Part shown: piece by piece, positions 34,790 to 41,612 of the stretch | How positions within the stretch are numbered: position 1 is the first letter of the stretch | How the letters are laid out: each line of letters begins with the position of its first letter | Assembly: GCF_018310695.1 (NCBI RefSeq) | Contig: NZ_JAGXCY010000039.1 | Location: 1-41,612 of the forward strand | Direction of reading: 5' to 3' | DNA from: Paenibacillus sp. Marseille-Q4541 | GTDB lineage: Bacteria > Bacillota > Bacilli > Paenibacillales > Paenibacillaceae | Length of the DNA stretch: 41,612 nucleotides | The notes under the pieces: model-generated | Databases searched by the model: none | What the model saw: only the letters and a program-made list of their open reading frames with translations | Told to the model about the DNA's origin: nothing | Program-made: the position numbers and the translations under genes

Positions 34790-35962
34790 CTAGTTGGATT
34801 TCTCCAGTTTCGATTCATATTTGTTTGAGAACATGATTTTCAATAGTGGCGGTGTTACTAGTGTAGTGACAATGACCATAATGATAACAGAGGTATAGTA
34901 TTCTGGATCAAGTAATCCTGCACCAAGTCCAGTACCTGCGATGATTAGTGCAACTTCTCCTCGAGAAATCATACCTGTACCGATCGAGTAGGACGAATGC
35001 CTGCTGAAACCAGTCAGACGAGCACCAAGCGCACCACCCAGTAGTTTGGTCAAGATGGCAACAATACTGATTACAATAATGAATCCGATTTGGGACCCTA
35101 CCCCTTCAAAATCTACGTTGAGTCCAATACTTACAAAAAATACGGGTACAAATAAACTGTATGCAATCGGCTCAAGTTTCGTTTCAACCGTATGCTTGTA
35201 TGGTGTTTGCGAAATCGCGATACCTGCTGCAAAAGCACCGATGATCCCCGCTATACCCATCCATTCGGCAAAATAAGAAAAGGCAAGGGCGATAATGATT
35301 CCGCCGGAAATAACCGTTTCCGACACTTTCAATTTCGCAAACCATTTCATTAGCACAGGCACTACCCAGATGGAAGCTGCGATGATAACCCCAAAGAAAA
35401 GTACTTTCTTCCCAATAAGGGAACCAATACTTACACTTTCTCCACTTGTTCCAAGAACACTCATCATGACCGCAAGCAAGACGACAACAAGAATATCATC
35501 GACAACAGCTGCGCCTAAAATGGTCGTACCTTCACGAGAGCTAAGTTTGTTCATTTCCTTCAGCGTCTGTACGGAGATACTTACCGAAGTAGCACAGAAT
35601 AGAAGTCCGAAGAAGAGTGCATGATGATTCTCCATTCCGAAACTCAAGGCTGCTCCATATCCTCCAAAGAACGGAAGAATAACGCCTCCTACGGCAACAG
35701 CAAAAGCGGCTTTCCAGTTCTTACGAAGCTGTTCTAGATCTGTTTCCAGCCCCGCAATAAACATCAAGACAAGCACGCCAATTTCAGCGAATTCATGTAT
35801 AAAGGAAGTTTGTTGTACCCAGCCTAGAATAGCAGGCCCCAAAATAACCCCCGCAATTAATTCACCTAGAACAGAAGGCTGCCCCAGTTTGACTGACAAA
35901 TGACCTGCAATTTTTGTGAAAATAAGAATGAGCACAAGGTGTAAAATAAAAATAAATTCCAT
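34790..35962 (-). CDS. Cation:proton antiporter (CPA2, KefB/GerN-like)
   Basis: Membrane antiporter of 390 residues with about 12 helices, exchanging Na+ or K+ for H+. Family markers are KLGQPSVLGELIAGVILGPAILG near 26-48, LMFIAGLETDLEQLRKN near 66-82 and GAAVVDDILVVVLL with the DD ion-binding pair near 155. It lacks the C-terminal TrkA-N/RCK domains of many KefB proteins, so it resembles the short GerN/NapA type. AAAGGGGAAC precedes the ATG. Expression probably depends on the structured leader upstream, which contains an intrinsic terminator. Confidence 0.9.
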   Translation of the reverse strand: MEFIFILHLVLILIFTKIAGHLSVKLGQPSVLGELIAGVILGPAILGWVQQTSFIHEFAEIGVLVLMFIAGLETDLEQLRKNWKAAFAVAVGGVILPFFGGYGAALSFGMENHHALFFGLLFCATSVSISVQTLKEMNKLSSREGTTILGAAVVDDILVVVLLAVMMSVLGTSGESVSIGSLIGKKVLFFGVIIAASIWVVPVLMKWFAKLKVSETVISGGIIIALAFSYFAEWMGIAGIIGAFAAGIAISQTPYKHTVETKLEPIAYSLFVPVFFVSIGLNVDFEGVGSQIGFIIVISIVAILTKLLGGALGARLTGFSRHSSYSIGTGMISRGEVALIIAGTGLGAGLLDPEYYTSVIIMVIVTTLVTPPLLKIMFSNKYESKLEKSN

Positions 35963-36147
35963 CGTTGTTCCCCTTTCAAAGTAGGTTTATATTGCCCTCA
36001 GTGAGGCACTCTTCATGCATGAACACACAAAAAAAGCCTATTTACGCAAGGTCCCCGTAAATAAGCCTAAAGATAGACAGAAGGGGGCCTTGGTGCCAGA
36101 CTCCTCCTGTGAACAATATATGTATTTGTGATGTAATTAACGTTTCT
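35963..36147 (-). promoter_or_regulatory. Structured leader of the antiporter (candidate riboswitch/attenuator)
   Basis: The predicted leader of about 185 nt forms hairpin 1 from RNA ACAGGAGG (36110-36103) and CCUUCUGU (36084-36077), 8 bp with one G-U. Its loop contains CAAGGCCC (36092-36085). An intrinsic terminator follows at 36068-36028, whose 9-nt loop GGGACCUUG (36055-36047) is complementary to that segment except for one bulged A. This is a loop-loop (kissing) arrangement. I do not recognise a known class; it is not the c-di-AMP (ydaO) or T-box consensus. The ligand is unknown, perhaps an ion or c-di-AMP by context. Confidence 0.65.
36028..36068 (-). terminator. Leader terminator upstream of the antiporter
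   Basis: In RNA, AGGCUUAUUUACG and CGUAAAUAGGCUU pair over 13 positions with two G-U pairs, around a 9-nt loop, followed by U7. It lies some 70 nt before the antiporter start codon and so would block its expression unless overcome. Confidence 0.85.
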
Positions 36148-36153
36148 ATTTTT

Positions 36154-36182
36154 ATTGTACCCTTTTTTGTAACAGTTGAAAA
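36154..36182 (-). promoter_or_regulatory. Probable sigma-A promoter of the antiporter
   Basis: On the reverse strand: TTTTCA (36182-36177), 17-nt spacer and TACAAT (36159-36154), which places the transcript start near 36147 and upstream of the whole leader structure. Confidence 0.5.
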
Positions 36183-36297
36183 GGTTAATTGTTTTGGATC
36201 AAAAAATTCATACAAATAAAATCAAAATATGTATAAATTTAGTGTGATAAAGAGACCATACATTAAATGGTCTTAATATTGTTCAGAGTGTTGTCAC

Positions 36298-36327
36298 TTA
36301 ACAATTAGGGAATATGAAGTCTATAAT
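36298..36327 (+). promoter_or_regulatory. Sigma-A promoter of the DUF420 gene
   Basis: TTAACA (36298-36303), 18-nt spacer and perfect TATAAT (36322-36327). Confidence 0.6.
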
Positions 36328-36367
36328 TGTAGTTAGTATTTACCTATAGAGGAGGATTACGCTGGTT

Positions 36368-36931
36368 ATGAGCAACGGTATTAAAGAAAGTGACTACGTC
36401 CCGACAAGTAAAAAGAATTTTGCGGGAATTATTATTACGGTGTCATTGATTGCTAATGTTATTATATTGCTGCTCTTTTTTGCACCGGTAGGTTATAACG
36501 GTGAAGTACAGTTTGATTATACTGTGCTTCCACGGATTAATGCCGTACTGAACAGCTTTACCTTTATCTTTTTGGTGGCAGCTCTTGTGGCTATTATGAA
36601 GAAAAACATTAAGATCCATAAGCGATTCGTCATTGCGGCGTTTACTTCAACCTTATTGTTTTTGGTCACGTACCTTACTTTCCACTACATTTCCCCAGAG
36701 ACAGCTAAGTTTGGAGGAGAGGGCTTTATTCGTCCTGTTTACTTCACCATTCTGATTACGCATAGCTTTTTAGCGGCTGTTATAGTTCCGCTTGCGCTCT
36801 TCTCACTAGTTTGGGGCTGGACAATGCAGGTAGCAAAACACCGGAAAATTGCTCGCTGGACGATGCCTATCTGGTTATATGTAAGCTTTACAGGTGTTAT
36901 TGTTTACCTTATGATGGCGCCTTATTATTAA
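36368..36931 (+). CDS. DUF420 (CtaM/YozB-like) membrane protein
   Basis: Five-helix membrane protein of 187 residues. The family pattern is PRINAVLNSFTFIFLVAALVAI near 56-77, IHKRFVIAAFTSTLLFLVTYLTFHY and a C-terminal HRKIARWTMPIWLYVSFTGVIVYLMM, with conserved His residues. DUF420 proteins such as CtaM help assemble haem A-containing cytochrome oxidases in Firmicutes. AGAGGAGG precedes the start. It is a single gene ended by a terminator. Confidence 0.88.
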   Translation: MSNGIKESDYVPTSKKNFAGIIITVSLIANVIILLLFFAPVGYNGEVQFDYTVLPRINAVLNSFTFIFLVAALVAIMKKNIKIHKRFVIAAFTSTLLFLVTYLTFHYISPETAKFGGEGFIRPVYFTILITHSFLAAVIVPLALFSLVWGWTMQVAKHRKIARWTMPIWLYVSFTGVIVYLMMAPYY

Positions 36932-36992
36932 GTTTAATTAAGTTTAAGTAGATTGAATTTCTAAAAGAAAATCATGCAATTACAATTGTCTG

Positions 36993-37039
36993 AAAAGACC
37001 GATGAGGTTCCCTGAACGGAAACTTCGTTGGTCTTTTTC
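36993..37039 (+). terminator. Terminator of the DUF420 gene
   Basis: AAAAGACC (36993-37000) and GGTCTTTTT (37030-37038) close a long imperfect stem (inner GAGGTT/AACTTC), followed by T. Confidence 0.85.
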
Positions 37040-37050
37040 TGTAAAAGGAC

Positions 37051-37106
37051 TTGATTTTCTGAAAATAAAGGTATATGATTGACCCATCAACCATTGATGC
37101 GTCAAT
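37051..37106 (+). promoter_or_regulatory. Promoter and MarR operator of the nitroreductase operon
   Basis: TTGATT (37051-37056), 17-nt spacer and TATGAT (37074-37079). A 29-bp dyad (37078-37106) follows: ATTGAC and CATCAA on the left mirror TTGATG and GTCAAT on the right around CCA. It covers the predicted transcript start, an ideal place for autorepression. Confidence 0.7.
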
Positions 37107-37109
37107 GAA

Positions 37110-37568
37110 TTGAAGGAGGTCTTTATCATCTCTACATGCCATACAGAAGACCTGCTTTACTTGCTAATGCATTTGAACAAGCATATTGCGACCCGGTTCG
37201 AACGATGTGCTGGAGTTAGTCCCAATCGGCTGGAACTCCTTTGTAAACTGAAGGGTGGCCAAATTAGCCAGTCGGATCTGCAGAAAGCAGTGTCTATTGA
37301 TCCGGCTGCGGTGACTCGTCATGTTCAGCAGTTGGAAGCGGAAGGAATGCTTCTGCGAACTAGATGTGAGAACGACAACCGGATTACGTTAGTTCAGCTA
37401 ACCGAAGAGGGCGAAAGTAAATTAGCGATGTTTAAAGCAGAGAAAGATCGATTTATGGAGAAACTGCAGGTAGACCTCACTGAATCAGAACGACTAGAGT
37501 TTGTTCAAACTCTACGGAAGCTGAACAGTCAGATTCAACTAATGAAAGAACCAAGTAAGACCAATTAA
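37110..37568 (+). CDS. MarR-family regulator of the nitroreductase operon
   Basis: Winged-helix repressor of about 147-152 residues: HTEDLLYLLMHLNKHIATRFE at the start, HTH in QISQSDLQKAVSIDPAAVTRHVQQLEAEG, and a wing RCENDNRITLVQLTEEG. The start is unclear. The listed TTG (37110) overlaps the only good site, AAGGAGG at 37113-37119. With normal spacing that site points to ATC 37125 or 37128, a rare non-AUG start. The next in-frame ATG (37167) is too far inside. It lies 27 nt before the nitroreductase gene and likely senses a quinone or oxidant (Cys residues present). Confidence 0.82.
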   Translation: MKEVFIISTCHTEDLLYLLMHLNKHIATRFERCAGVSPNRLELLCKLKGGQISQSDLQKAVSIDPAAVTRHVQQLEAEGMLLRTRCENDNRITLVQLTEEGESKLAMFKAEKDRFMEKLQVDLTESERLEFVQTLRKLNSQIQLMKEPSKTN

Positions 37569-37594
37569 CTATAGAGATATAAGGAGAGAATATT

Positions 37595-38233
37595 ATGACT
37601 GTAACTTCCCTAAACAATGATTATAAAGAAATTATTACTTCCCGCCGCTCTGTGCGTATGTACGACCCTTCGGTCAAAATCAGCCGTGAGGAAATGACTG
37701 AAATTTTGGAAGAAGCGACTTTGGCACCGTCATCCGTTAATCTTCAGCCTTGGAGATTTCTTGTCGTTGATAGCCCAGAAGGTAAAGCAACTCTCGAAGA
37801 GCTTGCACCAGGCAACAAAACACAAGTTACTACTTCTTCTGCAGTCATTGCAGTATTCGCAGATATGAACGCATTTGATAATGCTGACGAAATTATGGGT
37901 ACTGCTGTGGCAAAAGGCTATTTGCCGCAAGAGATTAAAGATCAGATGATGGCTAATTATACCGATCTATTCGGACGTATTCCGGCACAAGCATTCCGCG
38001 AAATGATTCTTATTGACAGCGGTTTGGTATCCATGCAGCTGATGCTTGCTGCTCGTGCTCGTGGATATGATACAAACCCAATTGGTGGATATGACAAATC
38101 CAGAATTGCAGAAGCATTTGGTATGGAGAAAGAACGTTATGTACCGGTTATGCTCATCTCAGTAGGTAAAGCCGCTAAAGAAGCACGTATGACAACTCGT
38201 CTTCCTATTGACCGTATTGCGGAGTGGAAGTAA
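37595..38233 (+). CDS. Nitroreductase-family FMN oxidoreductase (MhqN/YodC-like)
   Basis: FMN-dependent NAD(P)H reductase of 212 residues. The N-terminal SRRSVRMYDP (about 17-26) binds FMN phosphate, TLAPSSVNLQPWRFLVVD (about 42-59) is the flavin/substrate segment, and NPIGGYDKSRI near 162 is typical of MhqN/YodC-type enzymes, which reduce quinones or nitro compounds in the Bacillus electrophile response. AAGGAGAG precedes the ATG. It follows its MarR regulator and precedes a monooxygenase-like gene. Confidence 0.9.
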   Translation: MTVTSLNNDYKEIITSRRSVRMYDPSVKISREEMTEILEEATLAPSSVNLQPWRFLVVDSPEGKATLEELAPGNKTQVTTSSAVIAVFADMNAFDNADEIMGTAVAKGYLPQEIKDQMMANYTDLFGRIPAQAFREMILIDSGLVSMQLMLAARARGYDTNPIGGYDKSRIAEAFGMEKERYVPVMLISVGKAAKEARMTTRLPIDRIAEWK

Positions 38234-38243
38234 GGTTATGGCG

Positions 38244-38540
38244 ATGATTATTATTCATGCAGAAATGAAAGTAAACCGTGAAGTAGAGGCAGAATTTCTG
38301 GAATCCGTACAAGAACTTATTGAGGCTTCCTGCGCGGAAGAAGGGAATATCTCGTATAAGCTCCTTAAGGATACGAACCAGGATGACACGTATCTCATGG
38401 TTGAACAGTGGAAAGATCAAGAAGCAGTAGGGGCTCACAATGCAAGTAGCCATTTTCAGGCGTTCGTTGCTAAAGCTCCAAAGTATTTGACTGCTCCGTT
38501 ACATGTTCAAGCATTTACAGGTCAACCCATCAGTAAATAA
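38244..38540 (+). CDS. Antibiotic biosynthesis monooxygenase (ABM)-domain protein
   Basis: Small ferredoxin-like-fold protein of 98 residues, related to YgiN-type quinol monooxygenases: MIIIHAEMKVNREVEAEFLE, GNISYKLLKD, YLMVEQWKDQEAVGAHNAS and SHFQAFV, the standard ABM order. I chose ATG 38244, 8 nt after TAAGG; an ATG at 38238 is only 2 nt away. It begins 10 nt after the nitroreductase stop, so it belongs to the same operon and probably works on quinones or their products. Confidence 0.87.
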   Translation: MIIIHAEMKVNREVEAEFLESVQELIEASCAEEGNISYKLLKDTNQDDTYLMVEQWKDQEAVGAHNASSHFQAFVAKAPKYLTAPLHVQAFTGQPISK

Positions 38541-38557
38541 TTAATGAATTAAAGTAA

Positions 38558-38593
38558 AAGAAGGTCAATCGACGGGATTGATCTTCTTTTTTT
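38558..38593 (+). terminator. Terminator of the MarR-nitroreductase-ABM operon
   Basis: AAGAAGGTCAATC pairs with GATTGATCTTCTT (one G-U pair) around GACGG, followed by T7. Confidence 0.95.
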
Positions 38594-38615
38594 GCTTGCT
38601 TTATTTTATAAAAGG

Positions 38616-38679
38616 TTGACAGATGAGAACGGAATGATAAAATGTAACATGTGCCTAAATGATAATGAATATCATTATC
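38616..38679 (+). promoter_or_regulatory. Promoter and Fur box of the ycl operon
   Basis: Perfect TTGACA (38616-38621), 16-nt spacer and TAAAAT (38638-38643). The Fur box GATAATGAATATCATTATC (38661-38679) matches the 19-bp consensus at 17 positions and lies just downstream of the predicted start, so iron-bound Fur would block transcription. Confidence 0.88.
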
Positions 38680-38784
38680 TGAGTCAAATAATTCCATCTA
38701 TCTACATAATGCTACACCCTTCTTTACGGAATGAATGTAGCTATCCTATCCTCCTAAATTGACGGGGAAGAGGAAGGAACGGTT

Positions 38785-39735
38785 ATGAAGAAGCGATACT
38801 TATTTACACTACTTATCATTTTGTCCCTTCTTTCCGTTTTTATCGGAGTAAAGGATATTCAGCCATGGCACTTATTAAACCTGGATGACAGTCAGAAGCA
38901 GATTCTGCTGGAAAGCCGGTTGCCACGGCTCGCAAGCCTACTTATCGCTGGGATCAGCATGAGCATCTGCGGACTCATTATGCAGCAGATTACACGGAAC
39001 AAATTTGTATCTCCAACAACGGCAGGTACAGAAGATTCAGCAAGGCTCGGGATTTTGGTATCTATGTTGCTATTTGCTACCGCCTCCCCGCTTGTGAAGA
39101 TGATTGTTGCTTTTGTGTTTGCGCTTGCAGGGACGTTTATATTTACGAAGATACTAGAGAGAGTTAAATTCAGAGATTCCATTTTCATTCCACTCGTGGG
39201 CATCATGTTTGGTAATATTGTCGGATCAATCACTACATTCTTTGCATACAAACATGATCTGATCCAGAATATTTCCTCTTGGCTGCAAGGAGATTTCTCA
39301 ATGATTATTTCCGGCCAATATGAACTCATCTATATCAGTATACCGCTAGTCATCGTCGCTTACTTTTACGCGAACAAGTTTACGGTAGCTGGTATGGGAG
39401 AAGAATTTTCTGTTAATCTCGGTCTTAACTATAAGTGGATTGTAAATCTCGGTCTTGTCATTGTTGCGATGGTTACTTCTGTCGTTATTTTGACAGCGGG
39501 TATGATCCCTTTTCTCGGTCTAATTATTCCAAACATCGTTAGTATGTATATGGGGGATAATCTCAAGAAAAGTCTCTCTCACACTGCGCTCGTGGGTGCC
39601 ATATTCGTTCTGATCTGTGACATCCTTGGACGGGTGATCATTTACCCGTATGAGATACCGATCGGCTTAACGGTTGGTGTGCTCGGCAGTATCATCTTTA
39701 TTTTCTTGCTGATGAGGAGAAAGGCCTATGAATAA
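38785..39735 (+). CDS. yclN: Iron-siderophore ABC permease YclN
   Basis: FecCD-type permease subunit, 316 residues and about nine helices. Sequence such as SRLPRLASLLIAGISMSICG and MQQITRNKFVSPTTAGTEDSARLGILVS follows Bacillus subtilis YclN, part of the petrobactin/catecholate siderophore importer YclNOPQ. The GLNYKWIVNLGLVIVAMVTS segment is the ATPase contact. The ATG lies after GAGGAAGGAAC, downstream of a Fur box. It overlaps yclO by 8 bases. Confidence 0.92.
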   Translation: MKKRYLFTLLIILSLLSVFIGVKDIQPWHLLNLDDSQKQILLESRLPRLASLLIAGISMSICGLIMQQITRNKFVSPTTAGTEDSARLGILVSMLLFATASPLVKMIVAFVFALAGTFIFTKILERVKFRDSIFIPLVGIMFGNIVGSITTFFAYKHDLIQNISSWLQGDFSMIISGQYELIYISIPLVIVAYFYANKFTVAGMGEEFSVNLGLNYKWIVNLGLVIVAMVTSVVILTAGMIPFLGLIIPNIVSMYMGDNLKKSLSHTALVGAIFVLICDILGRVIIYPYEIPIGLTVGVLGSIIFIFLLMRRKAYE

Positions 39736-40675
39736 CAAGACCAAGATTGCTCTACTCGCTGCTGTCGCTGTTGCACTTATTGGCATCTTTGTCTTTGTTG
39801 ATTTAGGCAGTAGCTGGCGCTATGTACTTCCTAGAAGGGCTATGAAAATTCTAGCCATCATTTTAACGGGAAGCGCCATTGCTTTTTCATCCATGATATT
39901 TCAGACCGTTACGAATAACCGAATTTTGACTCCAAGTGTGCTGGGACTGGATTCACTGTATATGCTCATCCAAACTTTTATTATTTTTGTATTTGGATCA
40001 GCACAGATTTCTTCTTTCAGCAAAAATGTAAATTTCATTATTTCTGTAGGTCTGATGGTGATGTTTGCAGGGGTTCTGTATAGACTGCTGTTCAAGCGGG
40101 AAGGACGAAATTTATTCTTCTTGCTACTGATTGGTCTTGTCATGGGAACCTTATTCCAGAGCATGTCGACCTTTATGCAGGTCATTATGGACCCGAATGA
40201 GTTCTTGATTGTGCAAGATCGGATGTTTGCCAGCTTCAATAACGTCAATACGGATCTTGTTATCGTATCAATCATTGCTTTTGCGATTATCGGTATTTAT
40301 TTCTCAAGATTCAGCAAGTATATGGACGTCATGTCGCTAGGACGTGAACACGCGGTGAATCTCGGCGTTCCTTATAATCTGATTGTAAGACGAATGCTGA
40401 TTATTGTGGTTATTCTCGTCTCTATCTCTACAGCACTTGTAGGTCCTATTACTTTTCTAGGATTGCTGGTCGTGAATGTAACGTATCAAATGTTTAAAAC
40501 TTATCAGCACAAGCTGATGATTCCTGCTGCGATGCTAATCAGCATTATTGCACTCGTAGGAGGGCAGATGATTGTTGAGAGAGTCTTTACTTTTGCAACA
40601 ACACTGAGTGTCATCATTAACTTTGTCGGCGGTGTGTACTTTATTTATCTGTTACTTAAGGAGAACAAATCGTGA
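39728..40675 (+). CDS. yclO: Iron-siderophore ABC permease YclO
   Basis: Second FecCD-type permease, 315 residues. It pairs with YclN as a heterodimer. Markers are RRAMKILAIILTGSAIAFSSMIFQTVTNNRILTP (helix 2 region), VLGLDSLYMLIQTFIIFVFG and SLGREHAVNLGVPYNLIVRR, the ATPase-contact loop. The start lies inside the yclN end and the stop overlaps the yclP GTG, so the operon is tightly coupled. Confidence 0.92.
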   Translation: MNNKTKIALLAAVAVALIGIFVFVDLGSSWRYVLPRRAMKILAIILTGSAIAFSSMIFQTVTNNRILTPSVLGLDSLYMLIQTFIIFVFGSAQISSFSKNVNFIISVGLMVMFAGVLYRLLFKREGRNLFFLLLIGLVMGTLFQSMSTFMQVIMDPNEFLIVQDRMFASFNNVNTDLVIVSIIAFAIIGIYFSRFSKYMDVMSLGREHAVNLGVPYNLIVRRMLIIVVILVSISTALVGPITFLGLLVVNVTYQMFKTYQHKLMIPAAMLISIIALVGGQMIVERVFTFATTLSVIINFVGGVYFIYLLLKENKS

Positions 40676-41430
40676 TAGATGTGAAAGAGGTATCCAAACT
40701 ATACGGGAACAAGTATGTGGTGGAGAATGTATCCGCCAGCATCCAGAAGGGGAAAATCACTTCTTTTATCGGACCGAACGGTGCGGGTAAAAGTACCTTG
40801 TTGTCTATGGTAAGTAGACTCATTAGCAAAGATCACGGTGAAATCTTCATTGATGGACTGGATGTATTCAATACGAAAAGTGGCGATCTCGCAAAGAAAA
40901 TTGCCATATTGAAGCAATCAAACCACATCAACGTAAGGCTGACGATTCGTGATCTGGTTAGTTTTGGCCGGTTCCCTTATTCTCAAGGCAAGCTGACCAA
41001 AGAAGACTGGGCTTATGTTGATGAAGCAATCGAGTATATGGAACTTCAAGATATGCAGGATAAATACTTGGATCAACTAAGTGGAGGGCAGAATCAGCGC
41101 GCTTTCATCGCCATGGTTATCGCTCAGAACACAGATTACATTTTGCTAGATGAGCCATTGAACAATCTGGATATGAAACACTCCGTTCAGATTATGAAAG
41201 TGTTAAGGAAGCTGGCAGATGAACTAGGAAAGACAGTAGTCATCGTCATCCACGACATTAACTTTGCGTCCTGTTACTCGGATTACATCGTAGCCCTAAA
41301 GCATGGCAAGATCGTTAAAGAAGGAACTACCGATGAAATCATCGATACGGCGGTGCTAAGAGAAATTTACGATATGGATATTCCGGTCCAGACCATTGAT
41401 GGCAACAAAATTTGCGTATACTTCCGGTAG
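40672..41430 (+). CDS. yclP: Iron-siderophore ABC ATPase YclP
   Basis: ATP-binding subunit of the importer, 252 residues. Walker A GPNGAGKST is at 34-42, signature LSGGQ near 136, Walker B YILLDEP near 160 and H-loop VIHDINFA near 195. The start is GTG, overlapping the yclO stop (GTGA). Upstream AAGGAG is inside yclO. It is followed by a 140-nt gap with a hairpin before the binding-protein gene. Confidence 0.93.
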   Translation: MIDVKEVSKLYGNKYVVENVSASIQKGKITSFIGPNGAGKSTLLSMVSRLISKDHGEIFIDGLDVFNTKSGDLAKKIAILKQSNHINVRLTIRDLVSFGRFPYSQGKLTKEDWAYVDEAIEYMELQDMQDKYLDQLSGGQNQRAFIAMVIAQNTDYILLDEPLNNLDMKHSVQIMKVLRKLADELGKTVVIVIHDINFASCYSDYIVALKHGKIVKEGTTDEIIDTAVLREIYDMDIPVQTIDGNKICVYFR

Positions 41431-41461
41431 GAAGAAGGTTCTATCATACTTAGTTTCATCA

Positions 41462-41501
41462 TAGGAAATTCTTGCAACAGCAAGGAAAACAGGATTTCCT
41501 A
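41462..41501 (+). promoter_or_regulatory. Hairpin between yclP and the binding-protein gene
   Basis: TAGGAAAT (41462-41469) and ATTTCCTA (41494-41501) pair perfectly, with an inner CTTGC-AACA-GCAAG. No T run follows, so it is more likely an RNA processing or stabilising element than a terminator. Confidence 0.5.
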
Positions 41502-41570
41502 ATCCTATATATGTAAAAATATTATATTTATTTTAGTATTAGCCAAAATAATAGTATGAGGTGATTATTC

Positions 41571-41612
41571 ATGAAAAAATTTAAATTATCTTCTATATTT
41601 ACACTTGTTATG
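41571..41612 (+). CDS. yclQ: Siderophore-binding lipoprotein YclQ, N-terminal fragment
   Basis: Only 14 codons are in the window (MKKFKLSSIFTLVM), a Lys-rich signal peptide start after GAGGTGATT. Position after yclN, yclO and yclP makes it very probably the siderophore-binding lipoprotein. The identity rests on context. Confidence 0.7.
   Translation, partial: MKKFKLSSIFTLVM

Noticed and set aside
35963..36147. c-di-AMP (ydaO) riboswitch or T-box upstream of the antiporter
   Set aside because: Considered because c-di-AMP controls ion transporters. I could not find the ydaO conserved segments, nor a T-box sequence. I keep it as an unassigned structured leader.
36253..36273. Inverted repeat AGACCAT/ATGGTCT upstream of the DUF420 promoter
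   Set aside because: A 7-bp repeat in AT-rich DNA with no T run. It might be an operator, but nothing else supports it.
1..41612. CRISPR arrays, insertion sequences, prophage, toxin-antitoxin pairs
   Set aside because: No regularly spaced repeats, transposase, integrase or phage structural genes, or recognisable toxin pair were seen on either strand.

Overview
The window reads as a chromosomal segment of a low-to-mid GC, endospore-forming Bacillota, most likely Paenibacillus or a close relative. This rests on the gene order sigW-rsiW-cdaA-cdaR-glmM-glmS known from Bacillus, a glmS ribozyme, a GerA-type germinant receptor operon, a yclNOPQ-like siderophore importer and strong AGGAGG ribosome binding sites. 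I saw no IS element, prophage, integrase, CRISPR array or rRNA.

Layout. 1-3.3 kb: end of a tRNA-Gly gene, then PEP carboxylase (ppc). 3.4-11.3 kb: envelope-stress sigma factor SigW and its anti-sigma factor, the c-di-AMP synthase CdaA with its regulator CdaR, and GlmM and GlmS of UDP-GlcNAc synthesis; glmS has a clear self-cleaving ribozyme leader. 11.4-13.7 kb: metallo-beta-lactamase-fold protein, an unlisted 46-residue membrane peptide coupled to a VanZ-like protein, and a DUF1801 protein. 13.7-16.8 kb: a divergent BltR-like regulator facing a BltD-like polyamine acetyltransferase and a MATE pump. 16.8-21.0 kb: CPBP protease-like protein, MFS exporter with divergent AraC regulator, and an alpha/beta hydrolase. 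21.0-23.7 kb: ABC exporter operon ending in its own TetR regulator. 23.7-26.6 kb: glycolate/lactate-type oxidase GlcD-GlcF. 26.6-27.8 kb: MhqR-like MarR regulator and DoxX protein, each behind a related 18-bp palindrome. 27.8-31.9 kb: three-gene GerA-family receptor operon. 31.9-34.4 kb: secreted phosphodiester glycosidase-like protein and a FrnE/DsbA-like protein. 34.4-36.2 kb: a small SR1P-like RNA/peptide gene and a cation/proton antiporter with a structured, terminator-containing leader. 36.3-38.6 kb: DUF420 (CtaM-like) protein, then MarR-nitroreductase-monooxygenase. 38.6-41.6 kb: Fur-box-controlled yclNOPQ-type iron-siderophore importer, cut by the window end.

Themes. Much of the window concerns envelope homeostasis (SigW, c-di-AMP, amino-sugar synthesis), detoxification (BltD/MATE, ABC exporter, two separate quinone/electrophile-type modules) and ion or iron transport. 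The most interesting unexplained element is the antiporter leader (about 35963-36147, minus strand). It is predicted to form an 8-bp hairpin whose loop is complementary to the whole 9-nt loop of a following intrinsic terminator, a kissing-loop arrangement that looks like an uncharacterised riboswitch or attenuator. Other points worth checking are a SigW-type promoter and inverted repeat between sigW and rsiW, the 46-residue peptide with phased upstream repeats, and a MarR gene whose only good Shine-Dalgarno points to an ATC start codon.
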